From JBGOUV01 sp041477815 (GTDB taxonomy: Bacteria; Acidobacteriota; Terriglobia; Bryobacterales; JACQDG01): a stretch of 22,323 bases of DNA. The position numbers were made by a program, and so were the translations under genes. This document shows positions 8,428 to 17,100 of the stretch, piece by piece (position 1 is the first letter of the stretch; the number at the start of each line of letters is the position of its first letter). Location of the stretch: assembly GCA_041477815.1 (NCBI GenBank), contig JBGOUV010000059.1, positions 1-22,323 of the forward strand. Direction: 5' to 3'. The notes beneath the pieces are model-generated. The model was not told the origin of the DNA, did no database searches, and worked only from the letters and a program-made list of their open reading frames with translations.

Positions 8428-9345
8428 ATGTCCAAGCCTTACGACCGCCTGTTCAAATCGCTCGCCGAGGGCGATCCGCGCGGATTGCTGCACCTGTTTG
8501 GAAGCCTGCCGCTGGACGCCGAGGCGGAGGTGCAGGCTCTGGAGCGGGAACAGAATCTTCCGCTGCTGTCGGTCGATCACGCCTATGTGATTCGGACGCC
8601 CCAGCGGCAGTGGCTGGCCCATTTTGAAGTCCAGACCCGATACAAGTCCGACCTGCCCAAGCGGCTGGCGTGGTATGCGATATCGCTGGGACTGGGGTTC
8701 CAGTTGCCGCTGGAGATCGCGCTGGTCCTGCTGGTGGAGCGCCACGCTCCAGCGGTGGCGCCGGATCACTATCACATCGATCTCGGCGATTTGCAGGCCG
8801 GGGTGAGGTTTCGAGTGGTGCGGCTGTGGGAAATCGACCCGGCGCCGGTGCTCGCATCACCACGCACCAGCCTGTGGCCTTGGGTCAGCCTGATGCGCCT
8901 GTCACCGGAGATTCTTGAACAGGCGGCCCGGCAGATCGCTTCGTTGGGTGATCCCAGGACCGCCGCCGAGTTCGTCGTCCTGGGAGGACTGCCTTATGAT
9001 AGGAGTGACCTGGCAGAGATGTTGGGGAGGGTAGACGTCATGCTGACCAATGAACAACTGGAGGAATCCAGCTACTACCAGATGATCCTCGAGAGGGGAA
9101 TGGAGAGGGGGATGGAGAAGGGAATGGAGAAGGGAATGGAGAAGGGGACGCAGACCGGCCGGCTTGAAGAAGCCCAGCGGGTGCTGCGCCGGTTGTTGGT
9201 ATTGCGCTTCTCCGGATTGGAGACCCTGCCCGAGTTGGATGCCATCACCAGCCCCGAGCGCATTGAATCGCTGCTGGAGGCCATTGTCACCGCTGGTGAC
9301 GCGGAGGCCGTTCGGGCGGCTATTCGGCAGGCGGTTTCTTCTTGA
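8428..9345 (+). CDS. Rpn/PD-(D/E)XK nuclease-like (transposase-derived) protein
   Basis: A 305-residue protein. The N-terminal domain (about 1-150) has the Rpn-type nuclease arrangement: YDRLFKSL at the start, an acidic residue in LSVDHAYV, then HFEVQTRYKSDLPKR, matching the D...E-x-Q core of PD-(D/E)XK relatives annotated as recombination-promoting nucleases or putative transposases. The middle has VRLWEIDPAPVL. The C-terminal part has four GME(K/R) repeats (residues ~224-239) before a helical tail. ATG 8428 is preferred over an in-frame upstream GTG/TTG-type start at 8395 because the family start is MSKPYDRLFK-like and the -10 box abuts it. It overlaps the minus-strand neighbour tail to tail by 26 nt. 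Its actual role (DNA recombination, defence or remnant) is not shown by the sequence. Confidence 0.8.
   Translation: MSKPYDRLFKSLAEGDPRGLLHLFGSLPLDAEAEVQALEREQNLPLLSVDHAYVIRTPQRQWLAHFEVQTRYKSDLPKRLAWYAISLGLGFQLPLEIALVLLVERHAPAVAPDHYHIDLGDLQAGVRFRVVRLWEIDPAPVLASPRTSLWPWVSLMRLSPEILEQAARQIASLGDPRTAAEFVVLGGLPYDRSDLAEMLGRVDVMLTNEQLEESSYYQMILERGMERGMEKGMEKGMEKGTQTGRLEEAQRVLRRLLVLRFSGLETLPELDAITSPERIESLLEAIVTAGDAEAVRAAIRQAVSS
9097..9144 (+). repeat. Four 12-bp tandem repeats encoding GME(K/R)
   Basis: Units begin at 9097, 9109, 9121 and 9133, each reading GGR ATG GAG ARG. A degenerate remnant (GGG ACG) follows. The 12-nt unit keeps the frame, so copy-number change would alter linker length rather than switch the gene off. 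Gly-x-Glu-Lys runs at this place are typical of Rpn/DUF4351-like proteins. Confidence 0.85.
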
Positions 9346-9664
9346 AACAGTAGAGGGTGTGGCGGGTACGCAGGTAGATCTTGCCGTCCACCACGGCAGG
9401 AGTGGCGCGGTCCAGGCAGAGGGTGAAGAGGCGGTCGCCTTCGTGGCCGGTGAGGAAGATACGGTCGGGGGTGAGGACGGGGGAGGAGTTGCCTACCGGG
9501 AGAGTGGCCTTCCACGCCACGTTTTTGTGGGGGTTGAATTCGACTGGGAGGTTGGTGGAGGTGGAGGTGCCGATAGCGTTGGGTCCGCGAAATTGGGGCC
9601 AAGCGGCGGCAGGGGCTAGGGTGGCCAGAAGCAACACTAGCGCTGGGGAGGTTTGGCGAAGCAA
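9320..9664 (-). CDS. Miniature PQQ-propeller protein, internally deleted paralogue of its upstream neighbour
   Basis: A 114-residue protein with a signal peptide (LRQTSPALVLLLATLAPAAA). It then matches the neighbour gene 9637-11064 almost colinearly: WPQFRGPNAIG, NLPVEF, KNVAWK, SSPVLTPDRIFLT, LCLDRAT. It next jumps straight to the neighbour's last blade, PAVVDGKIYLRTRHTLYCF. About 361 residues of the parent (roughly 90-450) are absent and the reading frame is kept. The join falls at the Ala-Thr codons at about 9401-9406; both parent flanks also carry Ala-Thr. The start is TTG at 9664, supported by AGGAG (9674-9678 on the minus strand) with a 9-nt spacer. GTG 9637, overlapping the upstream TAG by one base, is the alternative. 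It cannot form a full propeller and may be a degrading gene or a small exported protein. Confidence 0.75.
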   Translation of the reverse strand: MLRQTSPALVLLLATLAPAAAWPQFRGPNAIGTSTSTNLPVEFNPHKNVAWKATLPVGNSSPVLTPDRIFLTGHEGDRLFTLCLDRATPAVVDGKIYLRTRHTLYCFKKKPPAE

Positions 9665-11064
9665 TAGAGTGCGCTCCTGGTGCGGATGTAGAGTTTGCTG
9701 TCGGCTATGGCGTGCGTAGCGTGGCAGGATTCATCGCCGAGGTCGTTGAGGGCCAGGATCTCCCAGTCGCCGCCCGCCTTGAGGACCGATACCTTGCAGG
9801 CCTCGCTCATGGTGTACACCTTGTCGTCGGCGCCTACCGGCGAGGAGAAGTATAGCTCCAGGGCTCCGGTCAGGCGGGCCTGTTTGATTACCTTGCCGGT
9901 GGTTGGTTCAAAAGTGGTGACGATGCCGCCTTCCTTCACCATGTAGAGGACGCCCTTGTAGAGCAGGGGAGACGGGACGTTGGGGAGCGACTTGGTGTAA
10001 CGCCACAGAAAATTCTTTTCGGTCATGTCGCCTTGGCCGCCCAGGCGAAAGGCGTTTATCGCGTTCTGCACCGATCGCTTGGAGCGGATGAAGCGCCAGT
10101 CCCGTTCCTCCAGGAAGCCGGTGTCGTCGAGGTCGGCCTCGCGCCAGGCCTTGGTGATTTTGGTGTCGGGGACCTCGGAGGGGGAGAGCTTGCCGTCCTT
10201 GTTGGCGTCCCAGCGGGACAGGACGTCCTCGAAGGGCGGGACGTTCTCCTGCTGGCCGTCGTCGGCGCCGCCGGCCCAGTTCTGGACGAAGACTACGTCC
10301 TGGCCCAGCACCGGAGTGGGCTTGAGCTGCCAGGTGAGGCCGCGAACCCACCAGACCGCTTTGCCCGTGTCTACCTCGTAGGCGGTGAGTTGATAGGCGC
10401 CGGCGACCAGGGCCTGGAGCTTCCCGTCCTGCGGCTGGTAGAGAACCGGAGTGGAGAAGCCGCGGGTGACATCCGGCCGCTCCACGCGCCAGATGGTGCG
10501 GCCGGTGTTCTTGTCCACGGCGGTGAAGAAGCTGCCGCTTTCGGAGTCGCAGATCATGAGCAGCTTATCGCCGGACAGGACCGGCGAGGCGCCCTGTCCG
10601 AAGGGGTTATTGAAGGGGCCGAGCGGCGTGCGCCAGCGTTCGTTGCCGTCAGGACCGTAGGCGATCAGGCCGAAGTCGGTGAAGAAGACATAGGCGTTCT
10701 GGCCGTCGGTGACCGGGCTGGGCGAGGCCGCGTGGTTCGACTTATGCAGCTCCTGGATGCGGGGCCGAGGCGCCTCGCGCCGCCACAGAATCTTGCCGGT
10801 GGCGCGGTTCAGGCAGAAGACCCAGAGCTTCTTTTCTTCCTCCGCGGTGAGGAAGATGCGGTCGCTGGTGAGGACCGGCGAGGAGTGTCCCGGGGGCAGA
10901 GGGGTCTTCCAGACGACGTTCTTACTCGGGCCGAACTCGACCGGCAGGTTGCGCTCGTCGGAGAGGCCGGAGGCGTTGGGCCCGCGGAACTGGGTCCACT
11001 CCCCGGCCAGCGACGGTCCCGCCATGAGCAAGGCCAACGACAGGTATACTAAGGCTGATGGCAC
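9637..11064 (-). CDS. Exported PQQ-like beta-propeller protein with embedded EF-hand pair
   Basis: A 475-residue protein. The N-terminus ALVYLSLALLMAGPSLAGEW is a plausible signal peptide if translation starts at GTG 11064, although it lacks a positive n-region. Propeller signatures follow: WTQFRGPNASG, repeated blades with SSPVLTSDRIFLT, NRATGKILWR, TPVLYQPQDGK, VDTGKAVWW, and a last blade IADSKLYIRTRSALYCF. This is the BamB/PQQ-like repeat family, of which most members without dehydrogenase residues are not PQQ enzymes. An EF-hand pair is inserted: loop 1 DANKDGKLSPSE (286-297) and loop 2 DLDDTGFLEERD (311-322, Asp rather than Glu at position 12). Calcium binding is likely for loop 1. Its start codon overlaps the divergent gene head to head, and an internally deleted copy follows downstream. 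Confidence 0.85.
   Translation of the reverse strand: MPSALVYLSLALLMAGPSLAGEWTQFRGPNASGLSDERNLPVEFGPSKNVVWKTPLPPGHSSPVLTSDRIFLTAEEEKKLWVFCLNRATGKILWRREAPRPRIQELHKSNHAASPSPVTDGQNAYVFFTDFGLIAYGPDGNERWRTPLGPFNNPFGQGASPVLSGDKLLMICDSESGSFFTAVDKNTGRTIWRVERPDVTRGFSTPVLYQPQDGKLQALVAGAYQLTAYEVDTGKAVWWVRGLTWQLKPTPVLGQDVVFVQNWAGGADDGQQENVPPFEDVLSRWDANKDGKLSPSEVPDTKITKAWREADLDDTGFLEERDWRFIRSKRSVQNAINAFRLGGQGDMTEKNFLWRYTKSLPNVPSPLLYKGVLYMVKEGGIVTTFEPTTGKVIKQARLTGALELYFSSPVGADDKVYTMSEACKVSVLKAGGDWEILALNDLGDESCHATHAIADSKLYIRTRSALYCFAKPPQR
11045..11050 (+). promoter_or_regulatory. -10-like box TATACT for the four-gene operon
   Basis: TATACT lies 7 nt before the ATG at 11058, predicting a leaderless or near-leaderless mRNA. 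The box is inside the first codons of the divergent PQQ-like gene. There is no Shine-Dalgarno sequence. Confidence 0.5.
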
Positions 11065-12143
11065 GAAGAAATCTTACTACAGAGGCGGCCCTGGCCGCCC
11101 GCGAGAAGCTGGACGGCTGGGTGCGGGAGGTTGTGGAGTGGCATTTCGATCCGGCTACCGGCTGCCCGTTTTGGCTGGACTATGCCGGCAAGCTGGGATT
11201 CGACCCCCGGCGAGAGATCCGGAGTTACGGCGACCTGGACAAGCTCGGCAACTTTCAGGATGAGTGGCTGCGGGGCGGCCCGGTACAGCGCTGGGTGCCC
11301 CAGGGTTACAAGGATCGGCCCATCTTTGTGTTCGAGACCGGCGGGACCACCGGGGTGCCGAAGTCGCGCATCAACATCGAGGACTTCCGCATCGACTACG
11401 AGATGTTCAGCGAGACGCTGCCGGACCAGTATTTCCCCAAGGGTGCGGACTGGCTGCAGCTCGGCCCCACCGGGCCGCGACGGCTGCGGCTGGCCGTCGA
11501 ACACCTGGCCCAGTACCGGGGCGGCATCTGTTTCATGGTGGATCTGGACCCGCGCTGGGTGATCAAGGTGCTCAAGGCGGGCCAGTACGACGCGGCCGAG
11601 CGCTACAAGCAACACACCGTCGAGCAGGCCCTGACGCTGCTGCGCGCCCACGAGAACATCCGCTGCCTGTTCACCACGCCCAAACTGCTCGAGGCGTTGT
11701 GCGAGAAGGTGAAGCTGAAGCGCGTGGGGATCACCGGCGTCTTTTGCGGGGGCACCGAGATGACGCCGGAATTCCACCGCTACGCCGTCGAGGAGCTGCT
11801 GGACGGGGTGTACTTCGCTCCTACCTACGGCAACACTCTGACGGGCCTGGCCTGCCACAAGCCACGCGCGGCGGGGGACGACTTCGCCATCCTCTACTAT
11901 CCGCCGTCGCCCCGGGCCATGATCGAGGTGGTGGATCCGGACGCAACCGATCAAGTGGTAGAGTACGGCCAGACCGGCCGCGTGCGGCTGACCACGCTCA
12001 CGCGGGAGTTCTTCATGCCGGGTTTTTTGGAGCGCGACGAGGCGGAGCGGGAGCCGCCGTGCGACCTGTATCCGTGGGACGGGGTCCGCAATGTGCGGCC
12101 GTTCTCGCGGCTGCAGGCTTCGACCACGGTGGGGGTGTACTGA
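11058..12143 (+). CDS. ANL-superfamily adenylate-forming enzyme (PaaK/F390-synthetase-like), short C-terminus
   Basis: A 361-residue protein. The P-loop-like adenylation motif reads FETGGTTGVPKSR (about residues 92-104). Further matches to PaaK-like adenylate-forming enzymes are FCGGTEMTPEFHRYAVEELL, VYFAPTYGNTLTG and the substrate-closing GQTGRVRLTTLTREFFMPGF. Family chemistry: activation of a carboxylate with ATP, followed by transfer to CoA or another thiol. The protein ends about 40 residues after that segment, so most or all of the mobile C-terminal lid, which usually carries a catalytic Lys, is missing. It may adenylate only, hand over to another protein, or have lost the second half-reaction. 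It starts the operon, with TGA directly abutting the TTG start of the glycosyltransferase. The substrate is unknown. Confidence 0.75.
   Translation: MARRNLTTEAALAAREKLDGWVREVVEWHFDPATGCPFWLDYAGKLGFDPRREIRSYGDLDKLGNFQDEWLRGGPVQRWVPQGYKDRPIFVFETGGTTGVPKSRINIEDFRIDYEMFSETLPDQYFPKGADWLQLGPTGPRRLRLAVEHLAQYRGGICFMVDLDPRWVIKVLKAGQYDAAERYKQHTVEQALTLLRAHENIRCLFTTPKLLEALCEKVKLKRVGITGVFCGGTEMTPEFHRYAVEELLDGVYFAPTYGNTLTGLACHKPRAAGDDFAILYYPPSPRAMIEVVDPDATDQVVEYGQTGRVRLTTLTREFFMPGFLERDEAEREPPCDLYPWDGVRNVRPFSRLQASTTVGVY
11071..11076 (-). promoter_or_regulatory. -10-like box TAAGAT (minus) for the PQQ-like gene
   Basis: On the minus strand TAAGAT is followed by 6 nt and then the GTG at 11064, so the start codon G falls at the expected +1. 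The box lies inside the first codons of the plus-strand adenylating enzyme. There is no Shine-Dalgarno sequence in front of this GTG. Confidence 0.4.
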
Positions 12144-13430
12144 TTGCGGATTCTGTTGCTCACCGCCGGCGCCGCCAGTATGTACTGCGGAAGCTGTCTG
12201 CGTGACAACGCCCTGGCCGCGGAGCTGCTGGCCCAGGGGCACGACGTGACGCTGGTGCCGCTTTACACGCCGACCTTGACCGACGAGGCCAACGTCAGCC
12301 AGGAGCGGGTATTCTTCGGCGGGATCAGCGTTTACCTGGAGCAGCATTCGGGGCTGTTCCGCAAGACGCCGTGGCTGTTGGATCGCCTGTGGGACTCGAA
12401 GTTCGCTTTGAAGGCGGCCTCCAGGCGTTCGATCCAGGTGGACCCGCGGCTGCTCGGCGAGCTGACGGTCTCGATTCTGCGGGGCGAGGAGGGCCATCAG
12501 CGCAAGGAGCTGGAAAAACTACTGCAATGGCTGGAGAACGAGCCTCGGCCGGAGGTGGTGAATATCCCGTTCTCGCTGCTGATCTCCCTCGCCAAGCCGC
12601 TGAAGCAGGCGCTGCGACGTCCGGTGTGCTGCACCTTGCAGAGCGACGATCTGTTCCTGGAAGGGTTGCAGGAGCCTTACCGGACCCAGTCGCTGGAGCT
12701 GATCCGGGCCAACGTCGAGCATGTCGACGCCTTTTTGCCGGTGAGCGAATACTACGCGGAGTTCATGTCCGGATACCTGGGAATACCACGGAGTAAGATG
12801 CAGGTGGTTCCGCTCGGTATCCGGGCCGGGGACTTCACCCCGCAGACCCGCCAGAGGGCGGAGGAGTTTGTGGTGGGATACTTTGCGCGGGTGGCGCCGG
12901 AGAAGGGGTTGCATATCCTGTGCGAGGCGTATCGCCGGATGCGGCAGCGCCCGGATTCACCGCCGTCGCGTCTGGAGGTCGCCGGCTACCTGGGGCCGGA
13001 GCATCGGGGGTACTTGGACGGCATAGAGCAGCAGATGAAGGCCTGGGGACTGGGGGAGGAGTTCCGCTACCACGGGTCGCCGGACCGTGCGGGCAAGGTC
13101 CGGTTTCTGGCGGGTCTCGATGTGTTCTCGATGCCGGCGGTGTACGCCGATCCAAAGGGACTGTCGGTGCTGGAGGCGATGGCCAGCGGCGTGCCGGTGA
13201 TCCAGCCGCGGCGCGGGGCGTTTCCGGAGATGCTGGAGAAGACCGGCGGGGGCCTGCTGGTGGAGCCCGATGACTGCGACGCCCTGGCCGAGGCGCTCCT
13301 GGCGGTTTGGAGGGACCCGGAGATAGGGCGCGGGGGCGCCGAGGGCGTGCGGCGTCACTACAGCGCCGCGCACATGGCCGCCCGGGCGATCGAGGTCTAC
13401 GCGAGCTTGGGCTCTCCGGTGTTGTGCTGA
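12144..13430 (+). CDS. GT-B fold glycosyltransferase, family 4 type
   Basis: A 428-residue protein starting at TTG 12144, directly after the TGA of the previous gene. The N-terminal acceptor domain opens RILLLTAGAASMYCGSCLRD with a striking Cys15-x2-Cys18 pair in the Gly-rich loop. The linker contains FLPVSEYYAEFMSGYLGIP and MQVVPLGI. The C-terminal nucleotide-sugar domain has VVGYFARVAPEKGLHIL, RYHGSPDR and PAVYADPKGLSVLEAMASGV, the GT4 E-x7-E region with Asp in place of the first Glu. It probably transfers a sugar from an NDP or similar donor onto a lipid or other acceptor on the cytoplasmic side. Immediate linkage to an adenylating enzyme and an ABC exporter suggests it decorates a molecule that is then exported. 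The exact sugar and acceptor cannot be read from the sequence. Confidence 0.85.
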   Translation: MRILLLTAGAASMYCGSCLRDNALAAELLAQGHDVTLVPLYTPTLTDEANVSQERVFFGGISVYLEQHSGLFRKTPWLLDRLWDSKFALKAASRRSIQVDPRLLGELTVSILRGEEGHQRKELEKLLQWLENEPRPEVVNIPFSLLISLAKPLKQALRRPVCCTLQSDDLFLEGLQEPYRTQSLELIRANVEHVDAFLPVSEYYAEFMSGYLGIPRSKMQVVPLGIRAGDFTPQTRQRAEEFVVGYFARVAPEKGLHILCEAYRRMRQRPDSPPSRLEVAGYLGPEHRGYLDGIEQQMKAWGLGEEFRYHGSPDRAGKVRFLAGLDVFSMPAVYADPKGLSVLEAMASGVPVIQPRRGAFPEMLEKTGGGLLVEPDDCDALAEALLAVWRDPEIGRGGAEGVRRHYSAAHMAARAIEVYASLGSPVLC

Positions 13431-14119
13431 AAGCCCGCGACATCTCGAAGGAGTACCCGACCCCACGGGGGCCGGTGGCGGTGCTCTCGGGTGTGTCGCT
13501 GACCCTGGAGCGCGGTCAGGCCGCCGCACTCATGGGACCGTCGGGCAGCGGCAAGAGCTCGCTGCTGTACATCCTGGGGGCTCTGGAGCCGCCGACGTCC
13601 GGCACGTTTACCCTCGACGGGCGCAACCCGTTCGAGCTGCCGGAAAAGGATCTGGCCGCGTTCCGGAACAAGCAGATCGGCTTCCTGTTTCAGGATCACT
13701 GCCTCTTGCCGCAGTGTACGGTGCTGGAGAACGTCCTGGTGCCGACGCTGGTGGCCGAGCCGGCTGACCACTACCTCGACCGGGCGCGCCAACTCCTGGA
13801 GCTGGTGGGGCTCACCGACCGGCTGGAGCATCGGCCGGCGGAGTTGTCGGGCGGGGAGAAACAGCGGGTGGCGCTGGCGCGGGCGCTGATTCGCGAGCCG
13901 CTGCTGCTGTTGTGCGACGAGCCCACGGGCAACCTGGACCGGCGGTCCGCTGACGCGGTGGCGGATCTGCTGCTGGAGCTGCACGGCAAGCGACAGACCA
14001 TCCTGGTGGTAGTGACGCACAGCCTGGAGCTGGCGTCGCGGTTTCCGGCGCGGTATGAGCTGGCGGAGCGGGGATTGAAAAGACATGGCGACACCTCAGT
14101 GCCGGGAAAGGGCGGCTAG
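13424..14119 (+). CDS. ABC transporter ATPase, LolD/MacB-type
   Basis: A 231-residue nucleotide-binding protein. Walker A GPSGSGKS (38-45), Q-loop FLFQ (Gln90), signature LSGGEKQRVALARAL (141-155), Walker B LLLLCDEPTGNLD (Asp165, Glu166) and switch His199 are all intact. The sequence style is that of the LolD/FtsE/MacB group that powers FtsX-like permeases. GTG 13424 is chosen as start: it overlaps the glycosyltransferase stop by 7 nt and gives the usual N-terminus. The open frame extends further upstream but only as a shadow of the glycosyltransferase. It works with the permease encoded 3 nt downstream, so the pair is an energy-coupled envelope machine, for example for lipid-linked substrate release or mechanotransmission. 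Confidence 0.93.
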   Translation: MLKARDISKEYPTPRGPVAVLSGVSLTLERGQAAALMGPSGSGKSSLLYILGALEPPTSGTFTLDGRNPFELPEKDLAAFRNKQIGFLFQDHCLLPQCTVLENVLVPTLVAEPADHYLDRARQLLELVGLTDRLEHRPAELSGGEKQRVALARALIREPLLLLCDEPTGNLDRRSADAVADLLLELHGKRQTILVVVTHSLELASRFPARYELAERGLKRHGDTSVPGKGG

Positions 14120-14122
14120 ACG

Positions 14123-17100
14123 TTGACGCGGCGGAGTCTGGCCTACTACTGGAGGACTAACCTCGCGGTTGTGATCGGCGTAGCGACTGCCGTGGCTGTC
14201 CTGGCCGGCGCGTTGCTGGTGGGACATTCGGTGCGGGCCAGCCTGCGCGATCTGTTCCTCGTCCGGCTGGGGAATACGGATGCCGCAGTGGTTACCGGCG
14301 GGTACTTCCGAGAGAAGCTTGCCGATGCCTTTCCTGGCGCTTGCCCCCTGATGGCCTTGGCCGGGATGGTGACCCACCAGGAGAGCGGACGGCGCGGCTC
14401 GGGGGTGCTGGTCTATGGCGTGGACGAGCGCTTCTGGAAGTTCCACGGGCGCTCGGAGACTCTCACTGATAGGCAAGTGCTCCTGAGCGCCGCCTTGGCC
14501 CAGGAGCTGGGGAGCAAGCCGGGGGATGGAATCCTGGTGCGGATGGAGAGCCCTTCGGCGATTCCGGCCGAGTCGCTGCACGGGCGCCGGGACCAGTTGG
14601 GACGCACCATCCGGTTGTCGATGCGCGGGGCGCTGGAGGCGCGCGAGTTGGGCGAGTTTTCTCTGCGGCCGCAGCAGGGCGTGGTGCGGGCCGTGTTTGT
14701 GTCGTTGCGGCGGCTGCAGAGGGAATTGGATCAGGCCGGCAAAGTCAACACCATTCTGCTGGCGAACGGCGCCGGAGCGGAGAAAACGCTGCGCGAGCGG
14801 TTCGAGCTGGAAGACTTGGGGGTCCGGCTGCGGGCGCTGCCCGAGCGCGGCGCCCTGTCGGTCGAGAGCGACAGCCTGCTCTTGTCCGACGCCCTGGCCG
14901 CGAAGGCCCGCGTGGCGGCAACCCAGCTCGGCCTGCGTACCCAGGGCATCCTCACCTACCTGGCCAACGCGATTCGAGTGGGAGACCGGGAGGTCCCGTA
15001 CTCGCTGGTGTCCGCGATTGAGGGCGAGCAGATTGCCTCGACGAATGCCGCCACCATCGTACTCAACGATTGGGCCGCCCGCGACCTGGCCGCCAAAGTC
15101 GGCGACGAGGTCTCCCTAGAGTATTACCTATGGGGTAGTGACGGACGCCTGGCTACGGCTCGTACACAGTTTGCTCTGAAAGGAATCGTCCCCATCCAGG
15201 GGGCGGCCGCCGACCGCGACCTCGCGCCCCACTACCCCGGCATCACCGACTCCGCCAACCTCGACGACTGGGATCCACCGTTCCCGCTCGACCTGAAGCG
15301 CGTTCGTCCTAAGGATGAGGACTACTGGCACCAGTACCGGACCACCCCGAAGGCCTTCATCCTGCTCGAAAAGGGTCAGGAGCTGTGGGGATCGAGGTTC
15401 GGCCGGCTATCGTCTCTGCGCATTACCACGTCCGAGTTGGACCGCTACCGGGCGGCGTTGCGCGAAGCTCTCGATCCGCTGGAGACGGGCATCTCGATCC
15501 TGCCGGCGCGGCAGCAGGGTCTGGAGGCGTCCCAGGGAGCGACCGACTTCGGCGAGTACTTCGTCTACTTCAGCTTCTTCCTGGTGGCGGCGGCGCTCTT
15601 GCTGGCCGGGCTGTTTTTCCGGCTGGGGGTGGAGCAGCGCCTGCAGGAGATCGGGTTGTTGCGGGCGCTCGGCTTTGGGCCGGAGCGGATCCGGAGCCTC
15701 TTCCTGGCCGAAGGATTGGCCCTGGCGGTGACGGGGAGTCTGGTAGGTCTGGCTGGTGCCTGGGGATACAGCAGCTTGATCCTCCACGGGTTGCGTACCT
15801 GGTGGGTGGACGCTGTGGGGACGCGCTCCATCACTTTGCATCTATCGGCGATGCCGCTGTTGGCGGGTGGCGTCGGGGGCGTCCTGACCGCCGTCCTCTG
15901 TATTGCCTGGACCTTGCGGGGTCTGCGGGGGACCTCGCCGCGCAGCTTGTTGAGCGGCGTGGGGCAGGTCTCTGGCCTGCACTGGGCCCCCGGGAAGCCG
16001 GCCGGGGGCCCGGCTGCGGCCCAGGGGGGCCGCCCCACCTGGGCTCTTTCGTCCGTCTTGCTGGCGGCCGGCTTGCTCCTTGGCTCCCTCACCGGACATA
16101 TCCCCGCCACCGGAGCCTTTTTCGGCGCCGGGACGCTGCTGCTGGTGGCGGCCCTGTGCGGCCAGTGGATTTGGCTGGCCGGACGCCGCGGGCGTCCTAT
16201 GAGCAGCGTGTCGGGACTGGGGTTTCGCAACGCGGCTCACCGGCCGGGGCGAAGCCTCCTGTCGATCAGCCTCATCGCGTCGGCGATCTTCCTGTTGGTG
16301 TCGGTCGATGCCTTCCGGCGGCCGCCGCGGCCCGGGTGGGAGGACAGGCAGTCTGGGGCCGGCGGCTTCCCGCTGCTGGCTGAGTCCTTGATCCCGATCG
16401 TGAACCTGGCTGAGATCGAGGGTGTGAAGTTCGTCCCTTTTCGCCTGCGCCCGGGGGACGATGCGAGCTGCCTGAACCTTTACCAACCGCGCAATCCCCG
16501 CGTCCTGGGGGTTCCGGCCGCCTTGCTGCGCGAGGCCCGGTTCGGGTTCCAGGGCTGGTCGCTGCTCGAACAGCCCTTGCCGGACGGCGCCACCCCCGCC
16601 CTCGCCGACGCCAACTCGATCACCTACGTCCTGCACAAGAAGATCGGTGACGACGTGGTGGTGGGCGGACAGCGGCTGCGGCTGGTGGGGGCCCTTTCGC
16701 ACAGCCTGTTCCAAGGGGAGCTGCTGATTGCGGAGAGGAACTTCGTGCGCCTGTTTCCGGAAGAACCCGGTTACCGCTTCTTCCTCCTGGAGGCCGCCGC
16801 CGCCGGCAAACTCGAAGAAGCTCTGGCCGATTACGGCTTCGATGTCGTTTCGACCACCGACCGGCTGGCGGCGTTCGATCGCGTGGAAAACACCTACCTG
16901 TCGACATTCCAGATGCTGGGGGGGCTGGGGCTGCTGCTGGGAACCGCAGGCCTCGCCGCGGTGCTGCTCCGCAACGTGCTGGAGCGGCGGCGGGAGTTGG
17001 CGTTGCTCCAGGCGGTGGGGTATCGCTCGCGGGATCTGGCCTGGATGGTGGTGGCCGAGAATGCGCTACTGGTAGCCGCCGGCGCCGGGACGGGGACGCT

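Noticed and set aside
9097..9144. CRISPR-like or phase-variable array
   Set aside because: The repeats are contiguous 12-mers without spacers and in frame, so this is a protein linker repeat, not a CRISPR array or an on/off switch.
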